A stretch of 64,000 nucleotides of DNA from Subsaximicrobium wynnwilliamsii (GTDB lineage: Bacteria > Bacteroidota > Bacteroidia > Flavobacteriales > Flavobacteriaceae), in contig NZ_VORM01000010.1 of assembly GCF_007997225.1 (NCBI RefSeq), positions 62,001 to 126,000 of the forward strand, read 5' to 3'. A model generated the notes under the pieces. That model saw only the letters and a list, made by a program, of their open reading frames with translations. It did not search any database and was not told the DNA's origin. The translations under genes were made by a program, and so were the position numbers. Positions 53,740 to 63,329 of this stretch are shown here, piece after piece. The first letter of the stretch is position 1. Every line of letters begins with the position of its first letter.

Positions 53740-55152
53740 ATGACCCATCACGATACCATCATTGCCTTGGCAACTCCTTCAGGAAACGGTGCCATTGCTA
53801 TTTTGAGACTTTCAGGAGCAGATGCGATAGCGATTGCCGATTCGGTATTTCGATCGGTAAAAACAGGAAAGTCGCTGCAAAACCAAAAAACGCATAGCCT
53901 TCATCTGGGTCATATCGTTGAAGATAAACGCGTGATTGATGAAGTCTTGGTGAGTTTATTCAAAAACCCCAATTCCTACACCGGAGAAGATGTGGTGGAG
54001 ATTTCTTGCCACGGAAGTACATATATTCAGCAAGAAATTTTACAGTTATGTCTGCGGAAGGGTTGCCGTATGGCCACAGCAGGCGAGTTCACATTGAGGG
54101 CATTCCTCAACGGAAAATTGGATCTTTCCCAAGCCGAAGCCGTTGCCGATTTGATTGCGAGCGACAACGAAGCGTCACATCAAATGGCGATGCAGCAGAT
54201 GCGTGGCGGATTCTCTTCAGAAATCGCCAAACTTCGCGAAGAGCTGCTCAATTTTGCCTCATTGATAGAATTGGAACTGGATTTTGCTGAAGAAGACGTG
54301 GAGTTTGCAGACCGGAGTCAGTTTAAGGCACTCATTGAGCGGATCGGTTTTGTGCTCAAACGGCTTATCGATTCCTTCGCCGTGGGCAATGTGATCAAAA
54401 ACGGAATTCCCGTTGCGATTGTGGGCGAGCCCAATGTGGGGAAATCGACGCTGCTCAATGCCTTACTGAATGAAGACCGCGCCATAGTTTCTGAAATTGC
54501 CGGCACCACACGGGATACCATTGAAGATGAGATTTCAATTGGTGGGATTGGGTTTCGGTTTATCGATACAGCCGGCATCCGTGAGACCAAGGATGTGGTA
54601 GAAAGCATCGGTATTAAAAAAACCTTCGAAAAGATAGACCAGGCTCAGGTGGTACTGTTTTTGGTTAGCGGCACGCAATTGGTTTCAGAAGTAGAAAAAA
54701 TGGAATCTTTTATCGTGGAAGTTGAAAAGGTGCGGAATAAGTTTCCGCAGAAACAATTGATCGTCATACTCAATAAGATCGATGAGATTGGCGCGCAAGA
54801 TTTAGAGGCTTTAGTGGCCGCATTAAAAACCCATGCGTCCCAGCTCATTCCCATTTCAGCAAAAACCGGGGCAGGCGTGGAGGAACTAACCGATGCGCTA
54901 CTAAATCTCATCAATACCGGGGCACTGCGCAACAACGAGACCATTGTGACCAATTCCCGGCATTACGATGCGCTGCTGAAAGCTTTTGCGGAAATTCAAA
55001 TGGTTAAGGAGGGCTTGGAAACCGATATTTCCGGAGATCTTTTGGCGATTGATATCCGCCAGGCGCTGTACCATTTTGGCGAGATCACCGGCGAGATCAC
55101 CAATGATGATTTGCTGGGCAATATTTTTGCTAATTTTTGCATCGGCAAATAG
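53740..55152 (+). CDS. mnmE: tRNA modification GTPase MnmE
   Basis: 470 residues from the ATG at 53740, the usual MnmE length and N-terminus (DTIIALATPSGNGAIAILRLSG). The tetrahydrofolate-binding N-domain, helical domain and inserted G domain are present: G1 GEPNVGKSTLLN, G2/G3 region GTTRDTIED and DTAGIRET, G4 NKID, and the C-terminal CIGK with the conserved cysteine. With MnmG it builds the cmnm5 group on U34 of tRNAs. The promoter box at 53718 excludes the farther start at 53683. Confidence 0.97.
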   Translation: MTHHDTIIALATPSGNGAIAILRLSGADAIAIADSVFRSVKTGKSLQNQKTHSLHLGHIVEDKRVIDEVLVSLFKNPNSYTGEDVVEISCHGSTYIQQEILQLCLRKGCRMATAGEFTLRAFLNGKLDLSQAEAVADLIASDNEASHQMAMQQMRGGFSSEIAKLREELLNFASLIELELDFAEEDVEFADRSQFKALIERIGFVLKRLIDSFAVGNVIKNGIPVAIVGEPNVGKSTLLNALLNEDRAIVSEIAGTTRDTIEDEISIGGIGFRFIDTAGIRETKDVVESIGIKKTFEKIDQAQVVLFLVSGTQLVSEVEKMESFIVEVEKVRNKFPQKQLIVILNKIDEIGAQDLEALVAALKTHASQLIPISAKTGAGVEELTDALLNLINTGALRNNETIVTNSRHYDALLKAFAEIQMVKEGLETDISGDLLAIDIRQALYHFGEITGEITNDDLLGNIFANFCIGK

Positions 55153-55352
55153 AATTGGTTTCCGATGCCTGTAGGATGGCTTCTTTTATTTGACTATTAG
55201 TCGGTTAGATTGATAAACAGCTGATTCCTATTTCTTTTATAAATACTTTTTGTACCACAAGTGTACTTGATTTTTAAGAGATGTAATACAAACGGCCCAC
55301 ATTTTGAAAATAGCACTGAAAGAACGCAAATCATCCAGTGGGAAAACGGGCA

Positions 55353-57059
55353 TCAAACACCGTTCACATAGATCTTATTGAATTCATGTTTCATTTCGGT
55401 GTTTCCGAGCATAACTATTTCTGCACCGTGTGGAAGTATTGTATTTGCCGCTAATACCGTTACGACTTCAGAATTTTCTTTTATGGCGATGACAGATAAT
55501 CCAGTTTTAGCGCCTATCCCAGATTCTGCAAGCGACTTACCTTCCAATGATTTTGGGATCGGGATAATAAACAAGGTAAAGCCCTCACCAAGAACGGTTA
55601 GGTCTTGACCTTTGGAAATGGATAAAACGGCTTCAGAACCTAAGGTGGAGTAGCTCAATACAAAATTAGCCCCTGCTTTTTGCATAATTTCAACATTTCG
55701 TGCTTCAGAGATACGGCTCACTATCCTTAAGTCCTTGTTCAGTTGACGACAATAGGAGGCGAGATAAATATTCGTGGTATCGTCATGGGTAGAAAGTAAT
55801 ACCGAAGGCGCTTCTAGAATTCCTGCCTTTTTTAGCAGTTTATAATCTGAGGCGTCACCAGAGAATACCTGATTGCAAAAAGGACTTACATTTTTGCATA
55901 CCTCAGGATCCATGTCAACGACATTCACTAAAACACCATTTTTATGTAAAGATTCTGCCGCCGCCAATCCTACCTTGCCCGCTCCAATGAGCAGTACAGG
56001 GTTAGGGTTTACATCGTAATCATTGAAAATCTCATCAATGTTATTGAGCTGTTCTTTATTTCCTATGATTACCAGAACGCTATAGTGTGTTAGTATTTCA
56101 TCACCTTTTATAGGTTGCAATTTTCCTCGCTCCCAAATGCCCACAATGCTGACCCCAAATTTTTGTCTCAAGCCTGTATCGCGGATGCGTTTAGAAACCA
56201 GCGGTGTATTGTGGATGGGCAATTCAGCGATTAATAGGTCTTCATATTGTCCTATGGCATGAGATTCTGCATGCTGTGTGTTTACCCTACTGGCCAATTG
56301 TTCGCCAAGCCATTTTTTTACGGGCAAGACATGGTCAGCGCCGCTGAGTTGCTGTACGTCTACAGATTCAATATTAGTGGCAATGGCAACTATGGGTGTT
56401 GTAGGGGCAATTTCCCTTATGGTAAGTATGATTTTAGTATTGAAAAAGTCATCCCTATTGACCAAAATCAGTTTCGCATCCTTAATATTGGCAAGTAAGA
56501 AGGTGTCCTTGTTATCCAAAGCGCCAATGAGCACAGGAATGTTTTCATCATGATTTTTAAGCGCTTTTTCTAGATCGTCTTCGATGATAAAATAGGGGGT
56601 GTTTTCCTGTTCCAATCGCTCTGTAAGATCCCTCGCTATAACATCATAAGAACATATTAAAATGTGATTTTTTGTTCCGGCAGGAACTTCGCGAGGCACC
56701 TTGTTTTTGTTTTTGGACTCTAAAAGAGGGACATAAAAGTGTCTGATAAAGGCAAAGGGCAAAACGATCATTAACATAAATATGCCAGAAAGCAACACGA
56801 TTATACTGAAAAGGCGACCAAGATCGGATGCAAATGTAATATCCCCGAACCCAAGCGTGCTCATAACCGTAAGTGTCCAATAAAAGCCTGTGACCCATGA
56901 ATGATCTTGGCCTTCAAGCCCCATAATGAAATGGAAAAGAATAGAATAAATGATGATGACAGCTGCTAAAAGGGCCAAATATTTAAGTAGCACCTTGTAG
57001 TTTCTCTTAAAGTCTGTGTCTTTCAAATAATAAGCTAACTGACTACCGACAAATTTCAT
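55353..57059 (-). CDS. Potassium channel with two RCK (TrkA-N/TrkA-C) units
   Basis: 568 residues. A two-helix pore module (about 25-110) has the selectivity filter TLGFGD. It is followed by a first TrkA-N domain (HILICSYDVIARDLTERL) with a TrkA-C part, and a second TrkA-N domain with a better Rossmann motif (LLIGAGKVGLAAAESL) and TrkA-C end. The first Rossmann glycine motif is weak, so ligand binding may be limited to the second. A gated K+ channel of the MthK/GsuK type is likely. Confidence 0.87.
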   Translation of the reverse strand: MKFVGSQLAYYLKDTDFKRNYKVLLKYLALLAAVIIIYSILFHFIMGLEGQDHSWVTGFYWTLTVMSTLGFGDITFASDLGRLFSIIVLLSGIFMLMIVLPFAFIRHFYVPLLESKNKNKVPREVPAGTKNHILICSYDVIARDLTERLEQENTPYFIIEDDLEKALKNHDENIPVLIGALDNKDTFLLANIKDAKLILVNRDDFFNTKIILTIREIAPTTPIVAIATNIESVDVQQLSGADHVLPVKKWLGEQLASRVNTQHAESHAIGQYEDLLIAELPIHNTPLVSKRIRDTGLRQKFGVSIVGIWERGKLQPIKGDEILTHYSVLVIIGNKEQLNNIDEIFNDYDVNPNPVLLIGAGKVGLAAAESLHKNGVLVNVVDMDPEVCKNVSPFCNQVFSGDASDYKLLKKAGILEAPSVLLSTHDDTTNIYLASYCRQLNKDLRIVSRISEARNVEIMQKAGANFVLSYSTLGSEAVLSISKGQDLTVLGEGFTLFIIPIPKSLEGKSLAESGIGAKTGLSVIAIKENSEVVTVLAANTILPHGAEIVMLGNTEMKHEFNKIYVNGV

Positions 57060-58401
57060 AATCTGTATTTTTAATTAGGGTTTGCAAATTGGTCATTTTA
57101 GCTTCTCAATCTATACAATTAGTTCCTGTTTTTTGTATGACGAAGCAGATTTCAAATATAGTATTCTAAAGGCTTAAGAATGTCATGTTTCCAAAAAAGA
57201 AAGCTGGCAATTGATTGTTCTATTGTGGTTCTTTAAACTGAAACAAGTGAATAAGACTTTTATTTTTTTTTAAATATCTGAATGCAAATGTATTAGCCAA
57301 TTCATAATAGCTTCTTATGTTCGGTTTGGTTAGACTATTTTAAGGAAAAACGCAGATTCAGAAAGCCTCTTAAAATGATTAATAGTTTCCGAATCTGGTT
57401 TTTACAAACTAATACCTGTCTAAAATATTCAATTATGGCAAAGAATTAAGTCGGTTTTTGGTTTTCAGAATATTGTGCTGAGATTGATGATTTTGAAACC
57501 GTAAATAATAAAATCATCGTAAGAGAAACATTGGTGTAAGATAAAGAACCAAGACCCTGCCTGCAGGCAGGCGCTGCGCTGCCAGAACATAGAATCAAGA
57601 CTTGATTGTAACTAATTGATAAACAGTAATCAATTGAAACGAAATGCCTGGCACTATGAAACCGAAATCACTGGCACAAATCGAACCGAATTATCCATTC
57701 ATACATTCAAAGACCTAATCATCTATACATCATTTTCAACCAGACACTAATGTAAGAGAAATTAAGCGTTTGATAATAGATTAAGGCTCTGGTTCACAGT
57801 GGCTATTATGGTTGAAATGACCGATTTTTGGAGTTTTGGCTCCTTTTAGTCCCGATATCTATCGGGAGGGGCAAGAACAAAATGCCGAAAATCCAATTAT
57901 TCTTTCCATGACCCTAAAGGGAATAATCGGATGTTCTAGGTTTGAGCCAACTTGAAAGATTTGTAATTTCAATTTTATTAATAATAGCAACGCTAGATTA
58001 AACTAGAGCTAGATTAAGTTAACAATGAACACGAGTAATCTTTATCACTAATTCAAAGACAAGGGTGATTTTTTAGTATATCTAGCCTCGTTACTATAAC
58101 GAGCGTAAACATTACTCGTGTTCAAAATGCCGAAATTCTATAATTAATTATTTAAATGGCTTTGGAAGCAGCTGGATTTCTGATTTCTGGAAAAGTTGGT
58201 AAGGAAAAATTACATCTCAATCATCGGCTGATGGCTGTTTTGGAGGGGGCTTGAATGTTGAGTTATCACGCTTAACTACATACTTTTCTCTGAAGAAGTA
58301 CAAGTAATGAATATCTTAAACGAGATAATTGCCTTTAAGCGATAGTATTCACGAATATTAAATTTCACAACTTTAAAGCTCTAAATTAATTTAGAAAACG
58401 C
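57060..58401. other. 1.3-kb gene-poor region with palindromes
   Basis: No credible gene. It holds a 16-bp perfect palindrome CCTGCCTGCAGGCAGG (57556-57571), a CCCGATA-TC-TATCGGG hairpin (57851-57866) of a kind scattered in Bacteroidota, and a 97-bp foldback (58027-58123). It separates the housekeeping block from the restriction island and probably contains decayed mobile or accessory sequence. Confidence 0.6.
58027..58123. repeat. 97-bp foldback with 13-bp inverted ends and inner hairpin
   Basis: GAACACGAGTAAT (58027-58039) is the exact inverse of ATTACTCGTGTTC (58111-58123). Inside, CTCGTTA-CTA-TAACGAG (58087-58103) forms a second stem. No coding sequence; no clear target duplication. A small non-autonomous element or a structured RNA are both possible. 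Confidence 0.65.
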
Positions 58402-58445
58402 GGATTGTAATCCCCAAAAAACAGAATATTTGGGGATTACAATCC
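58402..58445. repeat. 17-bp inverted repeat upstream of the ATPase pseudogene
   Basis: GGATTGTAATCCCCAAA (58402-58418) is the exact inverse of TTTGGGGATTACAATCC (58429-58445), ending 7 bp before the ATG at 58453. Each arm is itself near-palindromic (GGATT-GT-AATCC and GGATT-AC-AATCC), so the site can be read as a strong hairpin or as two adjacent operators for a dimeric repressor. Confidence 0.8.
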
Positions 58446-58452
58446 CTAAATA

Positions 58453-59562
58453 TGATTAATAGAGCCTTAGAGGAGCAGATTTTAACCGTTTTCGCAAAGG
58501 TAAAGCCATGCTTTTAATTGGTCCTCGACAAGTTTTAGCAAATTACTAGAGGGTAAGGAGCACCTGTTTCTAAATGGAGATGATCCTACGCTTAGAAAAT
58601 TACTTACTAACCCAAACATAGAACAACTTAAAAACATCATTGGAAATTATAAGCTTGTATTTATTGACGAAGCACAACGCATTGAAAATAGTGGCTTGAC
58701 TTTAAAACTAATTACCGACCAACTAAAGTCCGTTCAATTATTGGTTAGTGGCTCGTCTGCTTTTGAACTCAATAACCAAACACAAGAACCGCTGACAGGG
58801 CGAAAATGGGAATATCAATTATATCCTATTTCATGGAGAGCGTTCGAAAATAATGTTGGCTATCTTAAAGCGCAACAGCAATTAGAACTTCGCATTATTT
58901 ACGGCATGTACCCCGATGTTATCAATAATTTTGGGGATGAAAAAGAGGTTCTTAAACAGTTAACAGACAGTTATCTCTACAAAGACATCCTGAGTTATGG
59001 TGGTATTCGTAAACCTGAAATCTTAGAAAAATTATTAAGAGCTTTGGCGTTTCAAATTGGAAGTGAAGTAAGCTATAACGAACTGGCGCAACTTTTAGTT
59101 ATCGATAAGAAAACGGTGTCTAACTATATCGATTTGCTTTGTCAAGCTTATGTTGTTTTCAAATTGCCAAGTTTTAGTAAAAATTTACGCAACGAAATTA
59201 AAACCAATCAAAAGATTTATTTCTATGACACAGGAGTGAGAAACATGATTATTGGCGACTTAAATCCTTTAGAAGTACGCCAAGACAAAGGCCATCTTTG
59301 GGAGAATTTTTTAATCGTAGAACGATTAAAGCATAACGCTTACACTGGCTCATTAGCCAAAGGCTATTTCTGGAGAACTGTGCAACAGCAAGAAATTGAC
59401 TATGTTGAGGAAGTTGCAGGAGCAGTTACAGGATTTGAAATAAAATGGAATCCAAAAAGTAAAGTTAAAATTCCAAAAACTTTCTTGGAAACTTATAATA
59501 CAGATGTGAAAGTGATTGATAACGAGAATTTCAGGGAGTTTTTGAGCAGTAACCAATACTAA
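58453..59562 (+). pseudogene. AAA ATPase with DUF4143 domain, P-loop deleted
   Basis: The original gene starts at ATG 58453 (MINRALEEQIL) and shifts frame near 58494-58500, where the other frame continues FRKGKAMLLIGPRQV. The text then breaks at the point where GKTT of the Walker A motif belongs, and after another shift goes on as KLLEGKEHLFLNGDDP to the end at 59562. The remaining long frame keeps Walker B (LVFIDEAQRI), the sensor LLVSGSSAFEL and the DUF4143 part (FWRTVQQQEIDYVEE) but has no ATG near its start. Two frame breaks and loss of the nucleotide-binding loop make it a pseudogene. Confidence 0.85.
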
Positions 59563-59568
59563 GAATTC

Positions 59569-59919
59569 ATGAACAAAAAAGAACCGCTAACTAAACTCAA
59601 ACACGTTAAAGGCTTGGGCAAGGACGAAAAAGCCTACCTTACCAACCTGATTAACACCAAAAAGAAATACGGACTCGTATTGGAACACAAAGCAGAAGGC
59701 GTGGAAGAAGATTTGCGCCACAAATTGCCCATTTTAAAGGAAGTCAAAGAACACGCAATGATGAACGATATCGAGCGAAAAAAAAATCCCAATTACATTC
59801 TCATTGAAGTTGACAATTATCACATATTAACTTCCTTAAGCTTTACACATTATAATTCCATGGATGTTATTTATCTCGATCTGCCTTATAATGCAGGAGC
59901 TAAAGAGATGCCTAACTAG
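59569..59919 (+). pseudogene. Truncated type III restriction-modification Mod methyltransferase
   Basis: 116 residues. The text KLPILKEVKEHAMMNDIERKK, then NPNYILIEVDNYH and MDVIYLDLPYNAGAKE, matches the start of type III Mod adenine methyltransferases up to motif IV, where the catalytic DPPY is changed to DLPY; the frame stops five codons later. The remaining 500 or so residues, including motif I, are absent. It lies 7 bp after the ATPase pseudogene and 37 bp before hsdM, so it is a remnant of an older system replaced by the type I genes. Confidence 0.8.
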
Positions 59920-59956
59920 TATTCCATATTTTAAAACAAAAGAAAATTTACAATTA

Positions 59957-62344
59957 ATGAATACAACTTCCCACAATAAATTAGTATCCTTCATTTGGTC
60001 TATAGCCGACGATTGCCTTCGTGATGTTTACGTACGCGGAAAGTATCGCGATGTCATATTACCCATGGTGGTGCTTCGTCGTTTGGATGCTTTATTAGAG
60101 CCTACCAAAGAAGCCGTGTTGCAAGAGCTTGCTTTCCAACGTGATGAAGCCAAATTTACCGAATGGGACGAAAACGGACTTCGTGATGCTTCTGGCTATG
60201 TGTTTTATAATACGAGTAAATGGACTTTGCAATTGCTTCACGACACCGCCACCAACAGCCAACAGATTTTACTGGCCAATTTTGAAGATTATCTCAATGG
60301 GTTTAGTGACAACGTAAAAGAGATCATCGATAAGTTTAAGCTGCGAAGCCAAGTGCGGCATATGGCAGCTAAAGATGTCTTGCTGGATGTTCTGGAGAAA
60401 TTCACGTCTTCTCATATTAACTTGACGCCTTTTGAAAAGGAAGATCCTGAAGGGAGAAAATTGCCTGCGCTTACCAATCTTGGGATGGGTTACGTTTTTG
60501 AAGAACTGATTAGAAAATTTAATGAAGAAAACAACGAAGAAGCAGGGGAGCATTTTACACCCCGTGAGGTCATTGACTTGATGACCCATATTATCTTCGA
60601 TCCTATAAAAGACACCTTGCCGCCTGTAATGACCATTTACGATCCGGCCTGTGGGAGTGGGGGAATGCTGACTGAAGCACAAAACTTTATTAAGGACGAG
60701 GAAGGCGTGATCAAAGCTTTGGGTGATGTCTATCTCTTCGGAAAGGAAATCAACGACGAAACCTATGCCATCTGCAAAAGTGATATGATGATTAAGGGCA
60801 ACGACCCTGAAAATATTCGTGTGGGTTCCACCTTGTCAACCGACGAATTTGCGGGAACTAGCTTCGATTTTATGCTGTCCAATCCGCCTTATGGGAAATC
60901 TTGGAGCAGTGAACAGAAATATATTAAGGATGGCAAAGACGTTATCGACCCTCGATTTAAAATTGTGCTATCCGATTATTGGGGCGTAGAAGAAGAAGTT
61001 GATGCCACCCCACGCTCGTCCGATGGGCAATTGCTGTTCTTGATGGAAATGGTAAGCAAGATGAAATCGTTATCGCAAAGTGCCAGCGGGAGCAGGATCG
61101 CTTCCGTACACAATGGCAGCAGTTTGTTTACGGGTGATGCCGGCGGTGGAGAAAGTAATATCCGTCGCTACATCATAGAAAATGATTGGTTGGAAGCCAT
61201 CGTGCAAATGCCCAACAACCTGTTCTATAATACAGGCATCACTACTTATATCTGGATTTTAAGCAATAATAAAGCGACCCAGCGAAAAGGAAAGGTGCAG
61301 TTGATTGACGCAGGACAGTTATTCAGAAAATTGAGAAAGAATTTAGGAAATAAAAACTGTGAGTTTGCGCCTGAACATATCAACGAAATTCTAAAAGTGT
61401 ACACTGAAATGCAAGCCGTGGAAAGCGAAGGCGAAAATCAAATTGCGGCCCAAGTTTTTGACAATGAAGATTTCGGATATTATAAAGTGACCATCGAACG
61501 CCCAAAACGCCTAAAAGCACAATTTACGGAAGAACGCATAGAAAGCTTGCGCTATGATCGCATCTTGCAAGAACCGATGCAGTATGCGTATGAAACTTTT
61601 GGTGATAGTGTTTATAAAGATATAAGTCTGCATGCCAAAGCGATTTTGGACTGGTGCGAGCAAAACGATCTCAACCTTTCCGCAGCCAATAAAAAGAAAT
61701 TGACCAAAAAAGAGACTTGGAAAAAGCACCAACACTTACTGAGCCTAGCTAAGAAATTGGAAGTTCATTTTGGGGATAAAGTGTTTTCTGATTACAACGC
61801 CTTTGAAAATGAAGTCAGCCAAACCATCAAATCTGAAAAGCTGGATGCTTCGGCGGCTGACAAAAAAGCCATTTTAAATGCCGTAAGTTGGTACGATGCC
61901 GATGCTGAAAAAGTCATCAAGAAGAAAGAAAAGCTTTCCGGCGATAAACTGCAAAAACTGTTACAACACTTGGGATGCCAAGAAACGGATTTGGCAGACT
62001 TTGGATTTTTTCCAATGGGTCACACTGAGCGCAGTCGAAGTGCTAAAGGAGAACCTGCCAGCCGGGGCTGGTACCTCACTTACGAAACTGAAAGCGACCT
62101 GCGCGATACCGAGAATGTGCCTTTAAAGGAAAGCATTCACGACTACTTTTTAAAAGAAGTCAAGCCTCACGTGGCTGAAGCTTGGATCAATTTGGACACT
62201 ACCAAAATTGGCTACGAAATCAGTTTCAATAAATATTTTTATAAACACACGCCTTTACGACCTATTGAAGCAGTGACCAAAGATATTTTGGAGTTGGAGC
62301 AGCAGAGTGATGGCTTGATTGCGGAAATATTAAATTTGGTGTAA
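59957..62344 (+). CDS. hsdM: HsdM, type I restriction-modification DNA methyltransferase
   Basis: 795 residues from the ATG at 59957 (MNTTSHNKLVSFIWSIADD); the open frame extends into the mod remnant without merit. The N-terminal helical domain is followed by motif I IYDPACGSGGMLTEA and the catalytic NPPYGKSW, which mark an N6-adenine methylase. GEHFTPREVIDLM before motif I is typical of HsdM. A short in-frame insert (HTERSRSAKGEPASRG) near residue 692 comes from a palindromic repeat (62023-62042). rhuM starts directly after its stop. Methylates the recognition sequence chosen by HsdS. Confidence 0.95.
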   Translation: MNTTSHNKLVSFIWSIADDCLRDVYVRGKYRDVILPMVVLRRLDALLEPTKEAVLQELAFQRDEAKFTEWDENGLRDASGYVFYNTSKWTLQLLHDTATNSQQILLANFEDYLNGFSDNVKEIIDKFKLRSQVRHMAAKDVLLDVLEKFTSSHINLTPFEKEDPEGRKLPALTNLGMGYVFEELIRKFNEENNEEAGEHFTPREVIDLMTHIIFDPIKDTLPPVMTIYDPACGSGGMLTEAQNFIKDEEGVIKALGDVYLFGKEINDETYAICKSDMMIKGNDPENIRVGSTLSTDEFAGTSFDFMLSNPPYGKSWSSEQKYIKDGKDVIDPRFKIVLSDYWGVEEEVDATPRSSDGQLLFLMEMVSKMKSLSQSASGSRIASVHNGSSLFTGDAGGGESNIRRYIIENDWLEAIVQMPNNLFYNTGITTYIWILSNNKATQRKGKVQLIDAGQLFRKLRKNLGNKNCEFAPEHINEILKVYTEMQAVESEGENQIAAQVFDNEDFGYYKVTIERPKRLKAQFTEERIESLRYDRILQEPMQYAYETFGDSVYKDISLHAKAILDWCEQNDLNLSAANKKKLTKKETWKKHQHLLSLAKKLEVHFGDKVFSDYNAFENEVSQTIKSEKLDASAADKKAILNAVSWYDADAEKVIKKKEKLSGDKLQKLLQHLGCQETDLADFGFFPMGHTERSRSAKGEPASRGWYLTYETESDLRDTENVPLKESIHDYFLKEVKPHVAEAWINLDTTKIGYEISFNKYFYKHTPLRPIEAVTKDILELEQQSDGLIAEILNLV
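62023..62042. repeat. Palindromic repeat inserted inside hsdM
   Basis: CACTGAGCGCAGTCGAAGTG is a sequence I recognise as a highly dispersed intergenic repeat of Bacteroidota (reverse reading CACTTCGACTGCGCTCAGTG). Here it lies inside the hsdM reading frame and is translated as TERSRS, keeping the frame open. Confidence 0.75.
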
Positions 62345-63328
62345 ATGGATTCAGAAATTATTTTTTATCAAGCTGAGGACGGCCAAACAAAAATACAAAC
62401 ACGTTTAGAAAACGAAACCGTGTGGTTGACTCAAGAACAAATGAGTGTTCTTTTTCAGCGCGAACGCAGCGTGATCACCAAACATATTGGCAATGTATTT
62501 AAGGAGGGTGAACTGGAAGAGAAAAGCAATGTGCAAAATTTGCACATTAGTGGTTCAGACCGTCCTGTTAAATATTACAACTTAGAGGTCATCATTTCCG
62601 TAGGCTATCGGGTTAAAAGTCTTCAGGGCACTAAGTTTCGAATTTGGGCAACTGCTAGGTTACGGGAGTATATTGTAAAGGGTTTTACAATGAATGACGA
62701 ACTGCTTAAAGAAGCCGGAGGCGGTAATTATTTTGAGGAGCTATTGGCGCGAATCCGTGATATACGGTCTTCTGAAAAGGTGTTTTGGCGTAAAGTGCTT
62801 GATGTCTATGCCACGAGTATCGATTACGATGCAAATGCCGGAACCTCACAGCTGTTTTTCAAAACCATCCAAAATAAAATGCATTGGGCGGCACACGGCC
62901 AAACAGCGGCAGAAGTGATCTATAACCGAATTGATGCTGCAAAGCCTTTTTTAGGACTGACTACTTTTAAAGGCGAACAGCCTACCAAGCAAGAAGTGGG
63001 AATTGCTAAAAACTACTTAAACGAAGAGGAACTGAACATATTAAACCGAATGGTTACGGCTTATTTAGAAATTGCCGAATTACAAGCGCTGAACCGTAAG
63101 CCCATGTATATGAAGGATTGGATAGGCCGTTTAGATGATTTTCTAAAAATGACCAGGAATGATATTTTAGATAACGCTGGTACCATTAGCCACAAACAAG
63201 CCTTAGAAAAAGCAGAGCACAGTTATCAAGCATACAAAGACACGCTTAAAAATGAGCTGTCTAAAGTAGAACAGGATTTTATAAAACAATTGGACAACAC
63301 CCATAAACAACTTAAAAAGAAAAACTGA
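62345..63328 (+). CDS. rhuM: RhuM family protein in a type I restriction locus
   Basis: 327 residues. The family text is clear: IFYQAEDGQTKIQTRLENET, WLTQEQMSVLFQRERSVITKHI (a helix-turn-helix-like segment), YYNLEVIISVGYRVKSLQGTKFRIWA and a helical C-terminus with AEVIYNRIDAAKPFLGL. RhuM proteins are named after a Salmonella pathogenicity-island gene; the function is unknown. It sits between hsdM (0 bp gap) and hsdS (1 bp gap), so it is co-translated with the restriction system and probably modulates it. Confidence 0.93.
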   Translation: MDSEIIFYQAEDGQTKIQTRLENETVWLTQEQMSVLFQRERSVITKHIGNVFKEGELEEKSNVQNLHISGSDRPVKYYNLEVIISVGYRVKSLQGTKFRIWATARLREYIVKGFTMNDELLKEAGGGNYFEELLARIRDIRSSEKVFWRKVLDVYATSIDYDANAGTSQLFFKTIQNKMHWAAHGQTAAEVIYNRIDAAKPFLGLTTFKGEQPTKQEVGIAKNYLNEEELNILNRMVTAYLEIAELQALNRKPMYMKDWIGRLDDFLKMTRNDILDNAGTISHKQALEKAEHSYQAYKDTLKNELSKVEQDFIKQLDNTHKQLKKKN

Positions 63329-63329
63329 T

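Noticed and set aside
57435-57538. Possible small gene (ATG, in-frame TAA after four codons, then 29 further codons)
   Set aside because: An early stop, no family likeness and no promoter; could be decayed sequence but cannot be supported.
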